A stretch of DNA of 64,000 bases from Anisodus tanguticus (Eukaryota > Streptophyta > Magnoliopsida > Solanales > Solanaceae): assembly GCA_034509755.1 (NCBI GenBank), contig CM067541.1, positions 2,034,001 through 2,098,000 of the forward strand, in the 5' to 3' direction. Of the stretch, positions 23,783 through 36,453 are shown in pieces. Each line of letters begins with the position of its first letter. Positions within the stretch are counted from its first letter, which is position 1. A program made the position numbers and the translations under genes. The notes beneath the pieces were generated by a model that ran no database searches, was not told the DNA's origin, and saw only the letters and a list, made by a program, of their open reading frames with translations.

Positions 23783-25611
23783 GGGAAATTAGATGTTGTT
23801 TTTGGTTATTTCAAAATTAAAAAGAACTTAATTAAAATGGAGAGAGAAGAATTATCTCTGTGGGAACTGGTCTCAACAACTTCAAATTTAAAGCCTTGGC
23901 AGTACATGAACTTTGAGATTAGAGAAGAAATCAATTTTGCATGGATTTTTATTATGGTACTTCCTCCAAATCAAATAGAGTATTAGTCCCTTAAGAAAAT
24001 ACTAATTTCTATGTAAAAATATATAATTTGATTAAAATAATTCTAATTAAATAATTATTGAGATTTTATTATCTAACACTTAATAAAGATAAATTTTAAA
24101 AAATAAAATTAATTCTTTATTAATTTAGTAAGTGAACACATTTTTTTATTAAGCCGGGGGAGTAATAAATAAATAAGACAAAGCATATTTACTACTTTTT
24201 GTTTACACTGAATTCGGTGCCACTCATTTTTATCCATTTCAAGCCCCTAGAGGGTTTCCTTAGTTTCTACGTGTCTTTTTGTGTATTTCGAAAAGTACAT
24301 ATCTGTCTACTGATGGAAGCCTTTCTTTGTTAAGTATGCCATTATGCTATTGAAAGGGTCCTTCCCTGCAGTGTATGTTGGAAGGTCAACTTATACTTAC
24401 TTCCTTCTAGAAGCGAACGTTGTCGACTTTAGCATTAAATCACTACTTATGCGGCTATGTATGTATTTTCAATCTGAACTCACGAATTTTTTGTTATAAA
24501 AATATAACCTAAAAATATTTTTATATAATATTATTTATTTATATGCCAAAGACATATACATTAGGTATATAGGTGTATGAAAGTGTAATATATAGCATAC
24601 ACTAAAGAATATAATTATATGGAGCAATATCATACTACGCACTTATACACAATTATATAATATTATATAAACATGGATTCAGATTATGTATAAGAATTGC
24701 ACTTTTATACAAGACAAATATATTATGTATGTAGGCATATAAAAATGTATAATAGTGTATAAGAGATGTGTATACATCCGTATACCGTATTATAAAACAT
24801 TATACAAATGAATCCTATCAATAGAGCTTCACAGGTCCATCTTCTTCCTTGAGAGCCTCTTTTCCACACCGACTCAACCACCTCCTGTGACTTCCCCACC
24901 GCTGATAGCTTCATTTCCGCCACCTGCGCTCCACTACTGGCGGAGGAAAAAGAACACGGCAGAGAGAGAGCGAGAGGTAACTTCATCTCCGCCACCTGCG
25001 CTCCACCATCAGCGAAGGAAAAAGAACGCGGCAGAGGCAAAGAGAGAGAGTAGGGTGGCTGAGAGAAAAGGAGGAAGTGAGTTATTTTTTGTTACATCGT
25101 AATTATTCCTTCTTAAAAAGCTGTGTGGGGTACGCTGAAATTGTATGCATGATAGACAAAAACATGGAAAACTCTCAATTGGCCTATTATAACTTCCAAT
25201 CTCATTTGCAACAAATTCTTTATAAACTTTTATCATTTATTCATTCTCAACTACTTGCCAAAAATCAGAAGAAACACATAGAAACAGAAATTTGCAGCCT
25301 CGGATCTTTGAACTTCAGCTGCAACTTTAACTTTTCTTTTACACTTTCGCTGGTAATCAAGCATAGAAAGGATGTAGTTCAAAAGAATACAGAGGCAAAG
25401 TTGCAGCATATTGCTCTCAACGGGTTAATAGAAAAGACCGTAGCTAAGCATACCCAACAACATCGGCTCTTGATATTTTACTATATATAATTTTACGCTT
25501 TGCAGTTCTTGCATTTGTATAGGAGTTCCCAGTTTACTCAAAATTGGTAAATCAATCAAATACTATAGCTGACAGTAAAGTTGAACTAAATGTTTTGAAT
25601 TGATTTGTAGC
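23783..25611. other. AT-rich intergenic region between the SWEET promoter and ORMDL
   Basis: 24540-24830 is very AT-rich, with repeated tatacatt/gtgtata words that look like transposon remains. 24909-25052 is a tandem repeat. The remaining short open frames show no recognisable domain. Confidence 0.4.
24909..25052. repeat. 72-bp tandem duplication
   Basis: Two units start CTTCATTTCC (24909) and CTTCATCTCC (24981) and share cgccacctgcgctccac and aaaaagaac-cggcagag. The 72-base period is a multiple of three. On the minus strand it gives a repeated GAQVAEMKL peptide in one open frame, but no gene is otherwise supported. Confidence 0.85.
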
Positions 25612-27047
25612 TCATTGATCTGCATTGATCCCAAAGATTCGAACCTTGTGCATGTTGGGAAATTTGGCAACCACCAGTATGAAAACTGCCAATGTGTTGA
25701 AGAACAACATTGGGTGTTGATAGTCAGTTGTATGGGAAGCTATCAAGTACCTATTGAAAGAAGCAAGTATCAAAAAGTTATAACATATTTGTAAAGGCAC
25801 CTCATGGGAAAGGTGAAATCGTCTTAAACAAGCAGAAATCAATTAAAAATGAAGTCCTTTTTCTCAGGGAAAGAGAAAAAGAGGATCATCGTGTATCTGT
25901 GGCAGAGACAAGACAAATGGCAAATGAATCAAGTCTATCAACATCATTAGAACAAAGGCTGCACTTATTGTTACTTGTGAATATAATAGACGAGGACCCG
26001 AATCATTCCCCTTCCTCTTTATCATCTCAGCTTTCTTCTAATTTGACAAGCATTTTAATATACCCTCCTTAAGTGCCAGCAAGATCATGCAAAATTGTTT
26101 TTTTTTATATGGGTCTATGGAATCATCCTTAAGTGAAATTATCATTCACAAGACAGAATATCACTCAATTAGCACAAAACCATATGCTTTACATTGAGAT
26201 CCTTAAGAGTCGTATTTAAGATGTCAACCATGGCCCATGTGTAGTCCCATGTAGCATAATTCACTTTCTATTAAATAAGATAAAGTGAATTAAGTAGCAA
26301 GAATATATATTAGTTTGTTCACATGATTGTAGTACAAGTAATAGTCACCTGAGAAGAAACAGTAACTTTAATAAGCCTTTGAAACCAAAACTCCCATCAG
26401 CTTTGTTTTGGTTCTGAGGGTGTAAGTTCAGGGTGACTTCAGAGTATTCTGCAAAACTTTTGCAGAAACTGAACTATGGGTATGCTAACTGTTTAATCAG
26501 AGGAAAATGCTAGGATACATAAACTTATGGGATTATCCATCTTTTTAAATCTCTTTCTGTTTCACTCAAGAAGACTATCAAACCATTCTAAAAAGAACAA
26601 GAACTTGATAGACTAACTTTGATACAGCCAAACAGATCAATAGTCTTTTTAAGAAGCATGGCAGTCATAAAGAGAGCTTTTTTTTAGAAGGTTAAAATTC
26701 ATAAAGAGAAAGTTCAACATCATCATTTAACTGGCATAAATTAAACTGTCTTAAGACTTTAAAAGTTATGTTCCTCAATGACTCACCTACAGAGGAGAAA
26801 AGAAGAGGAAAAGCAACTACATGTCTATATGGACGGTAAAGCCAAACATGTATGCGTAAAGATAGAAACTACAACATAAAAATGTAATGGTTAAAAAGCC
26901 TGGGAGGAAGAAGCAAAGAAAGCCTACTTTAGAGAAGGGAGATTGGCCCTGAAGGACTTTAGGGAATATTTGTTGTAGAAAGTTCAAGATTACTAGAGTA
27001 AAAAGGAAAAGAAGGATACTATCTCTTTGACTGCGCTCAAGGTTAAT

Positions 27048-27362
27048 TGTTAAGTGCCCCACATTGGTTGAAGAAATAGACTATTGTCTCCTTGTATAGT
27101 TTTGGGCAACCCTCACCTCATGAGCTAACTTTTGGGTTGAGTTACGCCCAAAGTTTATTTTCAGAGCCAAACACATCTCATTCCTTGGTTTACTTTGAAC
27201 CTCATGTTATGTTGTTCACGCTCTAACTGTCCAGTCCTGCGCATGCAAGGGTGGTAAGTGTCCATATTGATTGAGAAAATGGATTGTGGTCTCCTTATAT
27301 GATCTTGGACAACCTTACCTCATGAGCTAACTTTTGGAATTGAGTTAGACCCAAAGTTTATT
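27048..27362 (+). mobile_element. Diverged TRIM-like element in ORMDL intron 2
   Basis: Two similar blocks, about 27048-27158 and 27252-27362, share ccacattggttga / ccatattgattga, the cctcatgagctaactttt core and a caaagtttatt end. Between them is a tcagagcca scrap of a primer binding site. The layout matches the better-kept TRIM at 50773-51103. Boundaries are approximate. Confidence 0.65.
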
Positions 27363-27934
27363 TTTTTAATACTTGAGTTAGAGAAAAGGGATAAAACCAC
27401 CATCTGGGAAAGTAGTAGCATATGGACAAAAAGAAGTGAACACTGTGCCATTTTACTACAGTCCGTTCACAATTCATGATTTGCAAATGCCAAATTCTTT
27501 GATATACATAATGTCCAGATAGGGAGGAAAGAACTCAGCCAAACCCCAAAAGAATCCATTCACACTTCAGTTCCAACCCTCCATCCTTTCCCATCATAAT
27601 CTCAGAAGCTTAACTCTAAAGAAACAAGAAAAATATTAGTATGTTTTAACTCAATCTCTGAAAATCTTCCATCTCCCAAACACCAATGGTGTAGTACTTC
27701 TCTTACTATTCCATTCTCTAACAGATATTAGAGAAGTTGGTCATTATTGGTGGATATTTATTAGTAATGCGTTCAAAGAGTAAAGACTAATCCTTTTCCT
27801 TGCGGATGCACAGGGAACTTCACATCTTTTCAAGTATTTTTTTTTTAAACTGGTAACTGTACATCTTTTCAAGTATTTCTTTCCTCCCTTTAGAAATTGA
27901 GCTTTCATGTAGACCCCCTACCCTAGGCTTTGGG

Positions 27935-28110
27935 CTAGTGATAAGAGCTCAACGGGGATGTGTGGGTTAGGCACACATCACAGGTTTGAACCCTGCCACA
28001 AACAAGATTCTGGTATTTAAGTGGAGAAGGGTAGAGGGGGCAGACCCATTATCTACCATGTTTTGAACCGTTTGCCACTGGCCCTTGGGGGATTTCTCAA
28101 TTATCAAAAA
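27935..28110 (+). mobile_element. tRNA-derived SINE, second family
   Basis: An A-box-like tagtgataagagc and a B-box-like ggtttgaaccctg are spaced as in a pol III promoter. A body with ggcagacccattatctacc and gggggatttctcaatt follows, with a short A-rich tail. It differs from the SINE family at 15232. Confidence 0.6.
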
Positions 28111-29462
28111 AAAATTGAGCTCTCGTAAGGAGAACAATATTTTCAACCACTTGATCCTGACAGGCGAATACAACCTTTCTCAAATGGCAAAGGTTGGGAC
28201 TTGTGACCTAAGAACTACAAGCCTCTGCTTCAAGTCTACAGTTTAGGTAATTCTTCCAGCCTCAGAGTCAAACATAGGTTTTCATCACCTCTATATTCTT
28301 GACCACACAAGACCATTTGATTGGACATTACTATCAGAAAACGATTTATGCATAATGCTTCCATCAATTGATCATAGTCAACTGCCAGTAGAATTCAAAT
28401 ACATGACCTTTCAAATGAAGGGGATCTTTATAAAAAAAATGTACGCATAATGCTTTCACCAGTAAACTATATTAACTTTATCCGAGAACAGGCTATCAGA
28501 AAAGAGATCTTCAGTTCATTGTAAAGATGGGCAAAAAAGTTCCATGCAGAATCAGTAAGTAATATGAATGCAATTCTTTTTCTTTTCAATAGATAAGTAA
28601 TATCAATGGGTCCTGATCTAGGAACATGCAAACACATTATGAGCACTAATTAGGTATCCAGACCATCATTCATCCACACTTATGGAGGCATCAGTAGATC
28701 TGAATCCGATACATGTTGCTCTTCACATTTGATAACATTTAAACATAGTAGTGTTTTTTTAAGAACATCAACATAGTAGCATGTTTTGTCTAATAATGTG
28801 CCAACACTTCCCTAAAATGTTATATTTTGACTTTTACGATATAATAAAGTTAATTGGAACCAGCATCTATGTTTCCTAACATATATATAAATCAAAGAAG
28901 CGCACTAGTGTAACATATCTATATAATGTATTGAAGTCATAAAAGCTCAAGTTAAAAAGATCTCATAACAACCAAATCAAAATATATTCTTCAAACTGAT
29001 AGGTTATTGGATTACTTGATTTAGTATTATGGTTCCTAATATGGCTTCCACCAAAAACTGTTAGAGCATTAGATCTGGAAGATTACCTCAGATTAAGGTG
29101 ATAAATTGTTAAAGAAACTACTAGGAATCTATTCTCAAAATCCTTTCAGCACAATTATATTGCATACACTAGTTGAGTGTTGCATACAATTCTATTGTCA
29201 AAATGTTCACTTCCTGCCTTTTACAGTAGAACACACTGCTACGGAAACTAACCATTAGACATTATGCTGTTTCAAGTACAGCAATCAATCCTCTCTCGCA
29301 ATTGATTAGTCTCGCTTTGTCACAATAGAGGAAGCTCTACATATAACTCTTTTGTGCCTATATTTTTTATTTTTTTTTGAAATTGGTACTGTTGTATTCC
29401 TCAGCATTAAGGGTATGTTGGCCACCTCCAAAAACAAGACAGAAAAGAAAGTAAGAACAGAT

Positions 29463-29849
29463 TTACAAAGCTCCTAAGAAATTTACTAGGCCATCTACTT
29501 CCTCTATACAATTCTCTTTACACCAAAAGAATAAAGATACAATACAATTCCACTTCACTTTGTGTATGGAATTGATTTTATCTTCAAAGCATCTACCATT
29601 TCTTTCCTTCCATACAGCCCACCAAATGCAGGAAGGTATAATCCTCCACCACTTTTTCTGAGTTTTGCTACCCCCTTTTCTGATCCAACAACTCATCAGA
29701 TCTGCAGTATGTTCAGGCATTGTCCACTTGATCTCTGTGAGACTAAAAAACATACTCCATATTTGAGCAGTAAATTTGCAATGAAGGAATAGGTGATTGT
29801 TGGTTTCGCTTGTCTCATAAGTGCATCCTGCTACAACCTCCATACACAT
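29463..29849 (-). pseudogene. L1-type LINE 3' ORF fragment (zinc-binding RT domain)
   Basis: The open frame encodes the C-terminal zinc-binding region found after reverse transcriptase in plant LINEs: an H/C cluster (NNHLFLHCKF), PSCIWWAVWKERNGRCF and LFFWCKENC. Only this C-terminal part remains. A related copy lies in the opposite orientation at 30230-31678. Confidence 0.85.
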
Positions 29850-29947
29850 ATTTTATATAATATAGGCTTAGTTCATTAGGATTGTAAATATGTATCCCAT
29901 TATTTATTCCACAGCATTAAGGGATTGCTTAGTTCGTTAAAGGACAG

Positions 29948-30035
29948 CCCGGTGCACAAAGTATCCCGCTTTAGCAGGGTCTGGGAAAGGGCCGCACCCT
30001 TAGGGATGTGTGATGTAGACACCCTACCCAAATGC
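29948..30035 (-). repeat. SINE fragment
   Basis: The stretch gacagcccggtgcac followed by cccgctttagcagggtctgggaaagggccg is a diverged minus-strand piece of the 15232/60691 SINE family. Confidence 0.55.
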
Positions 30036-30229
30036 AAGCTTAGTTCGTTGATTACTTATACAGAGATTATAAATTGGGATTGTTATGCGAAACAATAATG
30101 CACTTATTGTTATACCATAAATGGTAATACACAGATTCTTATGCAGGGATTACTATATAGTGGTATTATGTGAAGTAAAGACAGAGCAGATCAGCTTCAT
30201 CAGGATAATTCTCATTGTTTTTGAAGCTG

Positions 30230-31678
30230 TTTCTGGTCTAGTGTCAACTGGAGGAAAAGTAGTCTTTTTCCTGTCAAGAAAGTGGAGCAGATCCAGGCCA
30301 AAACAAATATTTTGGGGCGTAGGGTTGATAGCTTACCAACTAAATATTTAGGCATGCCTTTATGAAATACACAAAGATTTGGCGATATGGGATGGAATTG
30401 TGGAGAAAACAGAGAAGAAATTAGCAAATTGGAAGGCACAATACCTCTCACTTGGTGGCAGGGTCACCTTGATTAAGTGTGTTGGACTCTTTACCTGCAC
30501 ATGTCATGTCTCTCTTTCCTATTCCATCCGAAGTGATCAAAAAGTTGGATAAGCTTAGGAAAGATTTTTTGTGGCTAGGAAACAAGGGGGCAAAGGCTTA
30601 CACCTAGTGGATTAGGAAATTATCCAGCTAGATAAGAGCTATGGAGAGCTTGGAATCAGGGATCTAAGGAGACTTCTCTGCTTATTAAATGGTTGTGGAG
30701 ATTCAATGGGGAACAACAGGCATTATGGAAGGAAGTGGTCATAAGCAAATATGGGCAAACAGAACATTGGTGTACTGATATTGTCACTAGCACTTGTGGA
30801 GCCTCAATATGGAGAGCTGGGAGCAAAATTTTGTTTTGGAAAGATCTACGGATTGGCCAAGTGACTTTGATGCAGGCCTTCCCAAATTTATTCAATATCA
30901 GCTTTGTACCAAATGTTACAGTGGATGATAGTTGGTCTCAACAGGGGTGGGATATCACATTTAGAAGACATCTGAATGATTGGAAAGTGAACAAGTTTGT
31001 TGAGCTTATGAATGTACTAGAAGGTTTCAGTGGTAATACTACAGCTCATGATACCATCAGATGGAAACATGATAGTGATGGGAAATTTTTGTTGGCAGAA
31101 GCTATAAAAAGGAAGCAATGCTGCAGCCTCAGATCAGGCCAGGCCCATGGAAGTAGGTTTGGAAAAATATGGCACCAACAAAGGTTAAGTGTTTTACTTG
31201 GTTGATTGTAAGAAAAGCTTGCCTCACTCAGGAGAGACTACATAGAAGGAAGTTTCATATTGCTTCCAGGTGTTTCCTATGCTGTGAGAAAGGAGAGACA
31301 AATACCCATCTGTGTCTTAACCGTAAATTTACTTCTCAACTATGGTCTTTGTTCTTCAGTTTAACAGAGATCAAATGGAGTATGCCTGAGCATACAACAG
31401 ACCTCTTAAGCTGTTGGATTAGGAGAAAGGGCAGTAAGAGTCAGAAGAAATGGTGGAGATTAATTCCATCATGCATCTGGTGGACAATTTGGAGGGAGAG
31501 GAATGAAAGATTTTTTTATGACAAAGTTAACAACATTCAGAAAGTTAAAGGAAGATGCATTGCTACTTTTTATTTTTGGTGCAAAGAACATTGTACAGAA
31601 GAAGCTAAACAGTTAGTAGATCTCTTAGGTATACAACTTTACCCGTTTCAAAAAACAAAAAAGAATTACTATACCTAA
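30230..31678 (+). pseudogene. L1-type LINE, RT C-terminus and zinc-binding domain, broken
   Basis: Pieces in several frames encode the end of a plant L1-type ORF2: LPTKYLGMP, YLSLGGRVTLIK, then the long frames at 30693-31205 and 31169-31678. The last has CFLCCEKGETNTHLCL, PSCIWWTIWRERNERFF and FYFWCKEHC. Frameshifts and stops break the RT part, so it is inactive. It lies antisense within ORMDL intron 2. Confidence 0.85.
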
Positions 31679-32582
31679 ACCAATATTAGCTTTATCATTT
31701 TATTGCTAATAGACATATTAGCATATCACACTCTATATTGCATAAAGAATACATAGATTCCCATACAATTTGTTATATTAGTGATACAAAAATTTATACT
31801 GAAAAATCAAATGTTATAGTATTAGTAATGCAGAGTCTTTACTATCATTGTTAAGTCTTATATAGAAAATCAGACATTGTATCAATAATGCAAAGTTCTA
31901 TATTGATATTATTTTTTCTTATACAACAAATACACACGAGTCCTAAAAGGATATGTACTACAATATGACCGACATCATGGTGGTGAAGAATGCCGAGCAT
32001 TAAGTAATAGAGCTTACTCAGCTTAGGAATTGGTAGTCAAGGGACATTTTGTCTCCTTTTGTTTTTTGGGTAATTAGAGAAATAAGGATATAGCTCAGCG
32101 ATTGATAGTCTGGGTGCAGCTAATGAAGAAGTTTTTATGTTAGATTCAGTGATTCAAATACAACTCAACTATCATTGCAAGCACAAAGCTATTAATGACA
32201 TCATAGCTGAAAAGCCCAACCAATGATTTACACAATGAAATGAATACTTACAGCACCACAGGAACACATGTCAGAAACTTCCTATTGGGAGTAAGCTGCT
32301 TGCCATTATCCATTTGCTCCCACCATGTCAATCTGTTGTAGATACCCTGGTCTTCAGCAAATGGTGTTCCCTTCTTCCAGTGAAAACAGTGATACGTGAC
32401 CTGAAGGAAAACAGACAAGACAAAGTTATGCACAAATGAGACAGAAAAGCCGGCTAGGTGCACAACAAGCTTCCCAACTCTGCTATATCATCTGGTAATT
32501 TCAGGATTTTTTCTATAAGTCAGATTTCAGAGAAATAACAAAATTTAGCACCAAAAAGGAAAAACAAATTAGCGCCTACTAA

Positions 32583-32979
32583 GGGTGTGTTCAGTATGGA
32601 GGAAAATATTTTTAGAGAATATTTTCCAAATTTCCCTGTTCGGTTGATCAAAAGTTCTGGAAAATATTTTCTATTGGAAAACAAGTTCCTTAAAACTGAG
32701 GAAAATGACTTCTCTAGTGAAAGTAGAGAAAACAAGTTGCACAAGTGGCATTGGACATTGATTGTGTCCTCTCCACCCTCCAACACACCTCATCTTTACC
32801 CCCATCCATAGCCCCCCATTCCCACCACCTCTAACTCCCACATCCTATAGTATTTGTCTAGATTATATACAAATGCATTGCATTTAGGATAATAGTTTTT
32901 GGTTACTTACCAAACACAAGAAAATAAGTAGGAAGACTTATTTTCCTGGAACACATTTTCCTTCCTACCGAACACACCC
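32583..32979. mobile_element. MITE, same family as 5622-5935
   Basis: It starts GGGTGTGTTCAGTATGG and ends CCTACCGAACACACCC, forming terminal inverted repeats of about 16 bases. Inside, aaaatattttc and its counterpart match the 5622 copy. It lies in ORMDL intron 1. Confidence 0.75.
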
Positions 32980-33419
32980 AAAATTCTTAGGTGTTAAGTA
33001 TCTTTTAACATTCTCCAAAAGAATATAACAGAGTACAGAATTGAAATATATTGCTACAAAAAGGAAGTAAGAACAGCTTTAGCCACTATAAGGGAAAGGT
33101 ACTAATACCACAAAGGTTTTAAGTAAGCCAAAAAATTCTCTTTTCAAAAAGATCCCCAACAATAAAGGTGCCAACTCACTATGTACTCCTTATGCCACAG
33201 ACTGGTGATCACAAGGACCGTAGGCATGTAACAGAATGACCTGCAGAAAACAAATTCCGGGATTTAATAGCCATAGGTGGGTTTATCATATGAGATAATG
33301 GTCAAAAATACATCTAAACTATCACTTTTTCGCGAGTTTCACACCCCAACTATTGATTGTTCCTTTTTTCCTACCCGAACTATCATGATCTATTCTACTA
33401 AAGGTATTTTAATAAATAA

Positions 33420-35635
33420 ATGGTGATAGTTTACACGTTTCTCGATGAGTCAGACCTCTCCCCCATCGTCAGCTCTCTCCTCCGACGTGACAGTATTGTT
33501 CCATCACTGTCAGTTACTGTTGCTCCACCTCTCCCAGGTTCAGCCACCGTATCACCGTCATTGCCACCTACCGCTGCCACCACCGACATCGTCTCTGCGT
33601 CTACAGACACCATCATCGCCGATTGCCACCTCCACCGGCAATCAGCCCAAAATCTCTGTATCACCATCGGTCAACAACCCTACCACCAACAGGAACCCTC
33701 AACCACCACAACCTGTGTCGCCGCCTCCAACAACCACTATAGCCGACAACCCAATCACCCACCACTCCTCCGAAACTCTACCTATCACTGGAACTCCGAC
33801 CCGTACAACTCCCAGTACCCGGACCACCACTACCACACCGACACACCACCGCTACAGTCCTAACCCACCATCGACATCATACCCGACATCGCCTACCCCG
33901 TACCACGTCGATCTACCCATATCGTCGACCCTACCCGACCCATCTTCGCATCCACCAAACCCGTCCCTGCCACAACTCACCCACTGCCCTGTTCCGTCGA
34001 CTGCACCTGTCAACAACCTGACACCACCCACCCATCCGTGACCCGAAACCAGAAACCCAACAAAATACCCATCCACCCGCCGCCCCCCCCCCCCACCCAT
34101 CCCACCCAAAGGAAACTCGTGCCCAACACGGGATTTTCAAGCCCAAAGTCCAGTTTAACTTATCAACACAAATCATTTCCCCAATTCTCAAAAACCCAAA
34201 ATTAGCCAAACTAGACCCTAATTGGAATGCGGCCATGTGTGAGGAATTTAATGCGTTAACGAAACATCACACATGGGATTTGGTTCCTAGACTAGAGGGG
34301 GGTGAATGTGATCCGTTGCATGTGGCTTTTTCGTGACAAATACAAAGACAATGGTGATCTAGAGAGGTATAAGGCGAGATTTGTGGCTAATTACACTAAT
34401 CAGCAGGATTGTGGTGAGACGTTCAGTCCGATTGTTAAACCGGCTACCATTCGCACAGTTCTGAGTATAGCTATGGGCAAGCATGGGCCGATTCATCAGT
34501 TTGATGTGAAGAATGCGTTTCTACATGGGTTGTCATCTCCATAAGTCACTTTATGGTTTGAAACAAACCCCTAGAGCGTGGTATGATCACTTTGCACAGT
34601 ACATTCTGCGGATTGAGTTTGTATGTAGCAACTGTGATAATTCTCTCTTCATTTTCATCAAGGTAGTAGCATCGCTTATTTATTGTTATATGTGGATGAC
34701 ATTGTGCTTACTGCCTCCTCTGATTTGTTGAAAAATGAGATCATTGCATTGCTTAAAATCGAATTTGTCATGACTGACTTGGGGAAGTTGAGCTATTTTT
34801 TTCAGATCTCTACGTTTTTTGTCAGCGTAAGTATGCAGAGGAGATAGTGTACAGGGCTAAGATCGCAAACTGCAAGATAATGTCCACTCCGGTTGATTCT
34901 AAATCAAAGCTCAGTGTTGTAGATGGTAATCCAATGTCCGATCCCACACTTTACAGGAGTCTTGCAGGTGCATTACAATATTTTACGTTCACCAGGCCTG
35001 GTATTGCTTATGCTGTTAAGCAAGTGTGCTTATTCATGCATGCCCCCAGGGAGCCTCACTTTACTGCCCTTTAAGCGTATCATTCGATATGTTAAGGGCA
35101 CACTTGATTATGGATTGCATCTATACCCTCTGCACCGATTAGGTTGCTATCATATACGGATGCAGATTGTGCAAGCTGTCCGGACACGCGACGCTCCACT
35201 TCTGGCTACTGTGTGTTCTTAAGGGATAATCTCATTTCCTAGTCTGCCAAGAGGCAAGCCACCCTATCCCTCTCGAGTGCAGAAACATAATATAGAGGCG
35301 TTACTAATGTTGTTGTTGAGATCTGCTGGCTCCGAAACCTTCTTTTGGTGCTCCAGTGTACTTTGCGTAAGGCATCTTTGGTTTACTGTGACAACATCTC
35401 CACCATATATTTATCTCATAATCATGTTCAGCATCAGCGAACCAAGCACATTGAGATGGATATACACTTTGTTCGTGAGAAGGTTGCTATCGGTCATGTT
35501 AAGGTGTTGCATGTGCCTTTTTCATACCAATATGCGGATATCTTCACGAAAGGCCTTCCTAGACATCTATTCCTCGACTTCAGATCCAGTCTCAGTGTCC
35601 GGCCTCCTCCCGCTCTGACTGAGGGGGTGTATTAG
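33420..35635 (+). pseudogene. 5'-truncated, broken Copia polyprotein in ORMDL intron 1
   Basis: It starts near the integrase C-terminus (an FLDES motif, as in HVIFDES of the sister copy) and runs through a Pro/Thr/Ser-rich linker into RT: WLFRDKYKDNGDLERYKARF, ETFSPIVKPATIRTVLS, QFDVKNAFLHG, SLYGLKQTPRAW and a YVDDIVLT motif. RNase H (LVYCDNISTIYLSHN, TKHIEMDIHFVREKV) and FTKGLPRHLFLDF follow. At least five frame changes or stops are evident. Gag and protease are absent. It is related to the element at 53134. Confidence 0.85.
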
Positions 35636-35794
35636 CAATATTATAAAATATTGAGTATATATTTTGTAATATTTAGTGTTGTACAATTATGGTAAATATA
35701 TGATCCTTATTGTATTAGAATTCCACATTGTATACACTATATATATTTGTATTAATGAGAAAGGCTCTCCAAGAGAGATTAATACAATTCTACA
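35628..35794 (+). repeat. 3' LTR of the truncated Copia copy
   Basis: After a purine-rich gactgaggggg the LTR begins TGTATTAGCAATATT and can end at TTCTACA (35794), about 167 bp. It contains tatatatttgtattaatgag, a likely termination region. No partner LTR is present because the 5' side is lost. Confidence 0.65.
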
Positions 35795-35899
35795 GTTCAG
35801 ATATGTTTTTTGACCATTTAACTCTTTATCATACAACTCTTCCAACAGAAAGCCCATCTAAAATCCAGTCCCTCCCAAAATCCCAGATATCAAAAATGT

Positions 35900-36124
35900 T
35901 ATTCCATCTGTCTCAATTTATATGACACACTTTTCTTTTTACTCAATCCCAAAAAAAAGGACACATTTTCTTATTTGGTAACAATTTAACTTTAAACTTT
36001 ACTTTTTACGCTTAACAAGATGAATTATAAACACACAAATATCTTTGGATTGTTTTAGACCACAAGATTCAAAAAACTTCGTGTCCAGTCAAACTAAATT
36101 ATATAAATTGGAACGGAGGGAGTA
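35900..36124. mobile_element. Stowaway-like MITE in ORMDL intron 1
   Basis: The left end ttccatctgtctcaattta and right end aattggaacggagggagta form terminal inverted repeats of the Stowaway type (CTCCCTCCGTTCC). TA dinucleotides flank the element, as expected for Tc1/mariner-derived MITEs. Confidence 0.8.
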
Positions 36125-36453
36125 ACACAATCAAGTAATCATGAAGGAATAGTCCTAAATCAGATCAATTAGCGATGCAATATATCAAAATGGCCTATGA
36201 CCTAAAATCCTCTAAAAACACAAAAATTAGAGAATTCGAATCATAAAAGCATAGAAAAAGTGATCATACAAGGAAATGAGAGAGATTGACGATTGTCCAA
36301 GCCATGCCAGATGAGCATCCAAAGAGACAACACAACGAGCCATGAGAAGAAGAGTATGAATATGTAGATAGTCCAAACTCCAGGGTACGTGAACCACTCC
36401 GTATTCCGATTCAGATCCGTCGTCGGAGCAGCCCTCACATAATAATTCGCCAT

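Larger units (their letters stand above)
25612..36453 (-). pseudogene. ORM: ORMDL (orosomucoid-like) gene with exon 1 frameshift
   Basis: ORMDL proteins are small ER membrane proteins that inhibit serine palmitoyltransferase and so set sphingolipid synthesis. Exons: 36270-36453, 32252-32400, 25612-25750, with canonical junctions. The peptide starts MANYYVRAAP, contains NRNTEWFTYPGVWT and GMAWTIVNLSHF (exon 1, the latter in a shifted frame), HWKKGTPFAEDQGIYNRLTWW (exon 2) and ends LYLIASHTTDYQHP...VRIFGINADQ (exon 3). The exons total 472 bases, two short of the 474 expected for 157 aa. The loss maps near 36321-36326, between the VVLS and GCSSGMAW segments, and shifts translation into an early stop. 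Everything else is well conserved, so the lesion is recent or an assembly error. Introns of 3.9 and 6.5 kb are full of transposons. Confidence 0.9.

Noticed and set aside
33445..34109. Proline/threonine-rich and glycine-rich open frames on both strands
   Set aside because: They fall in the linker between integrase and RT of the truncated Copia copy; the minus-strand frames are shadows.
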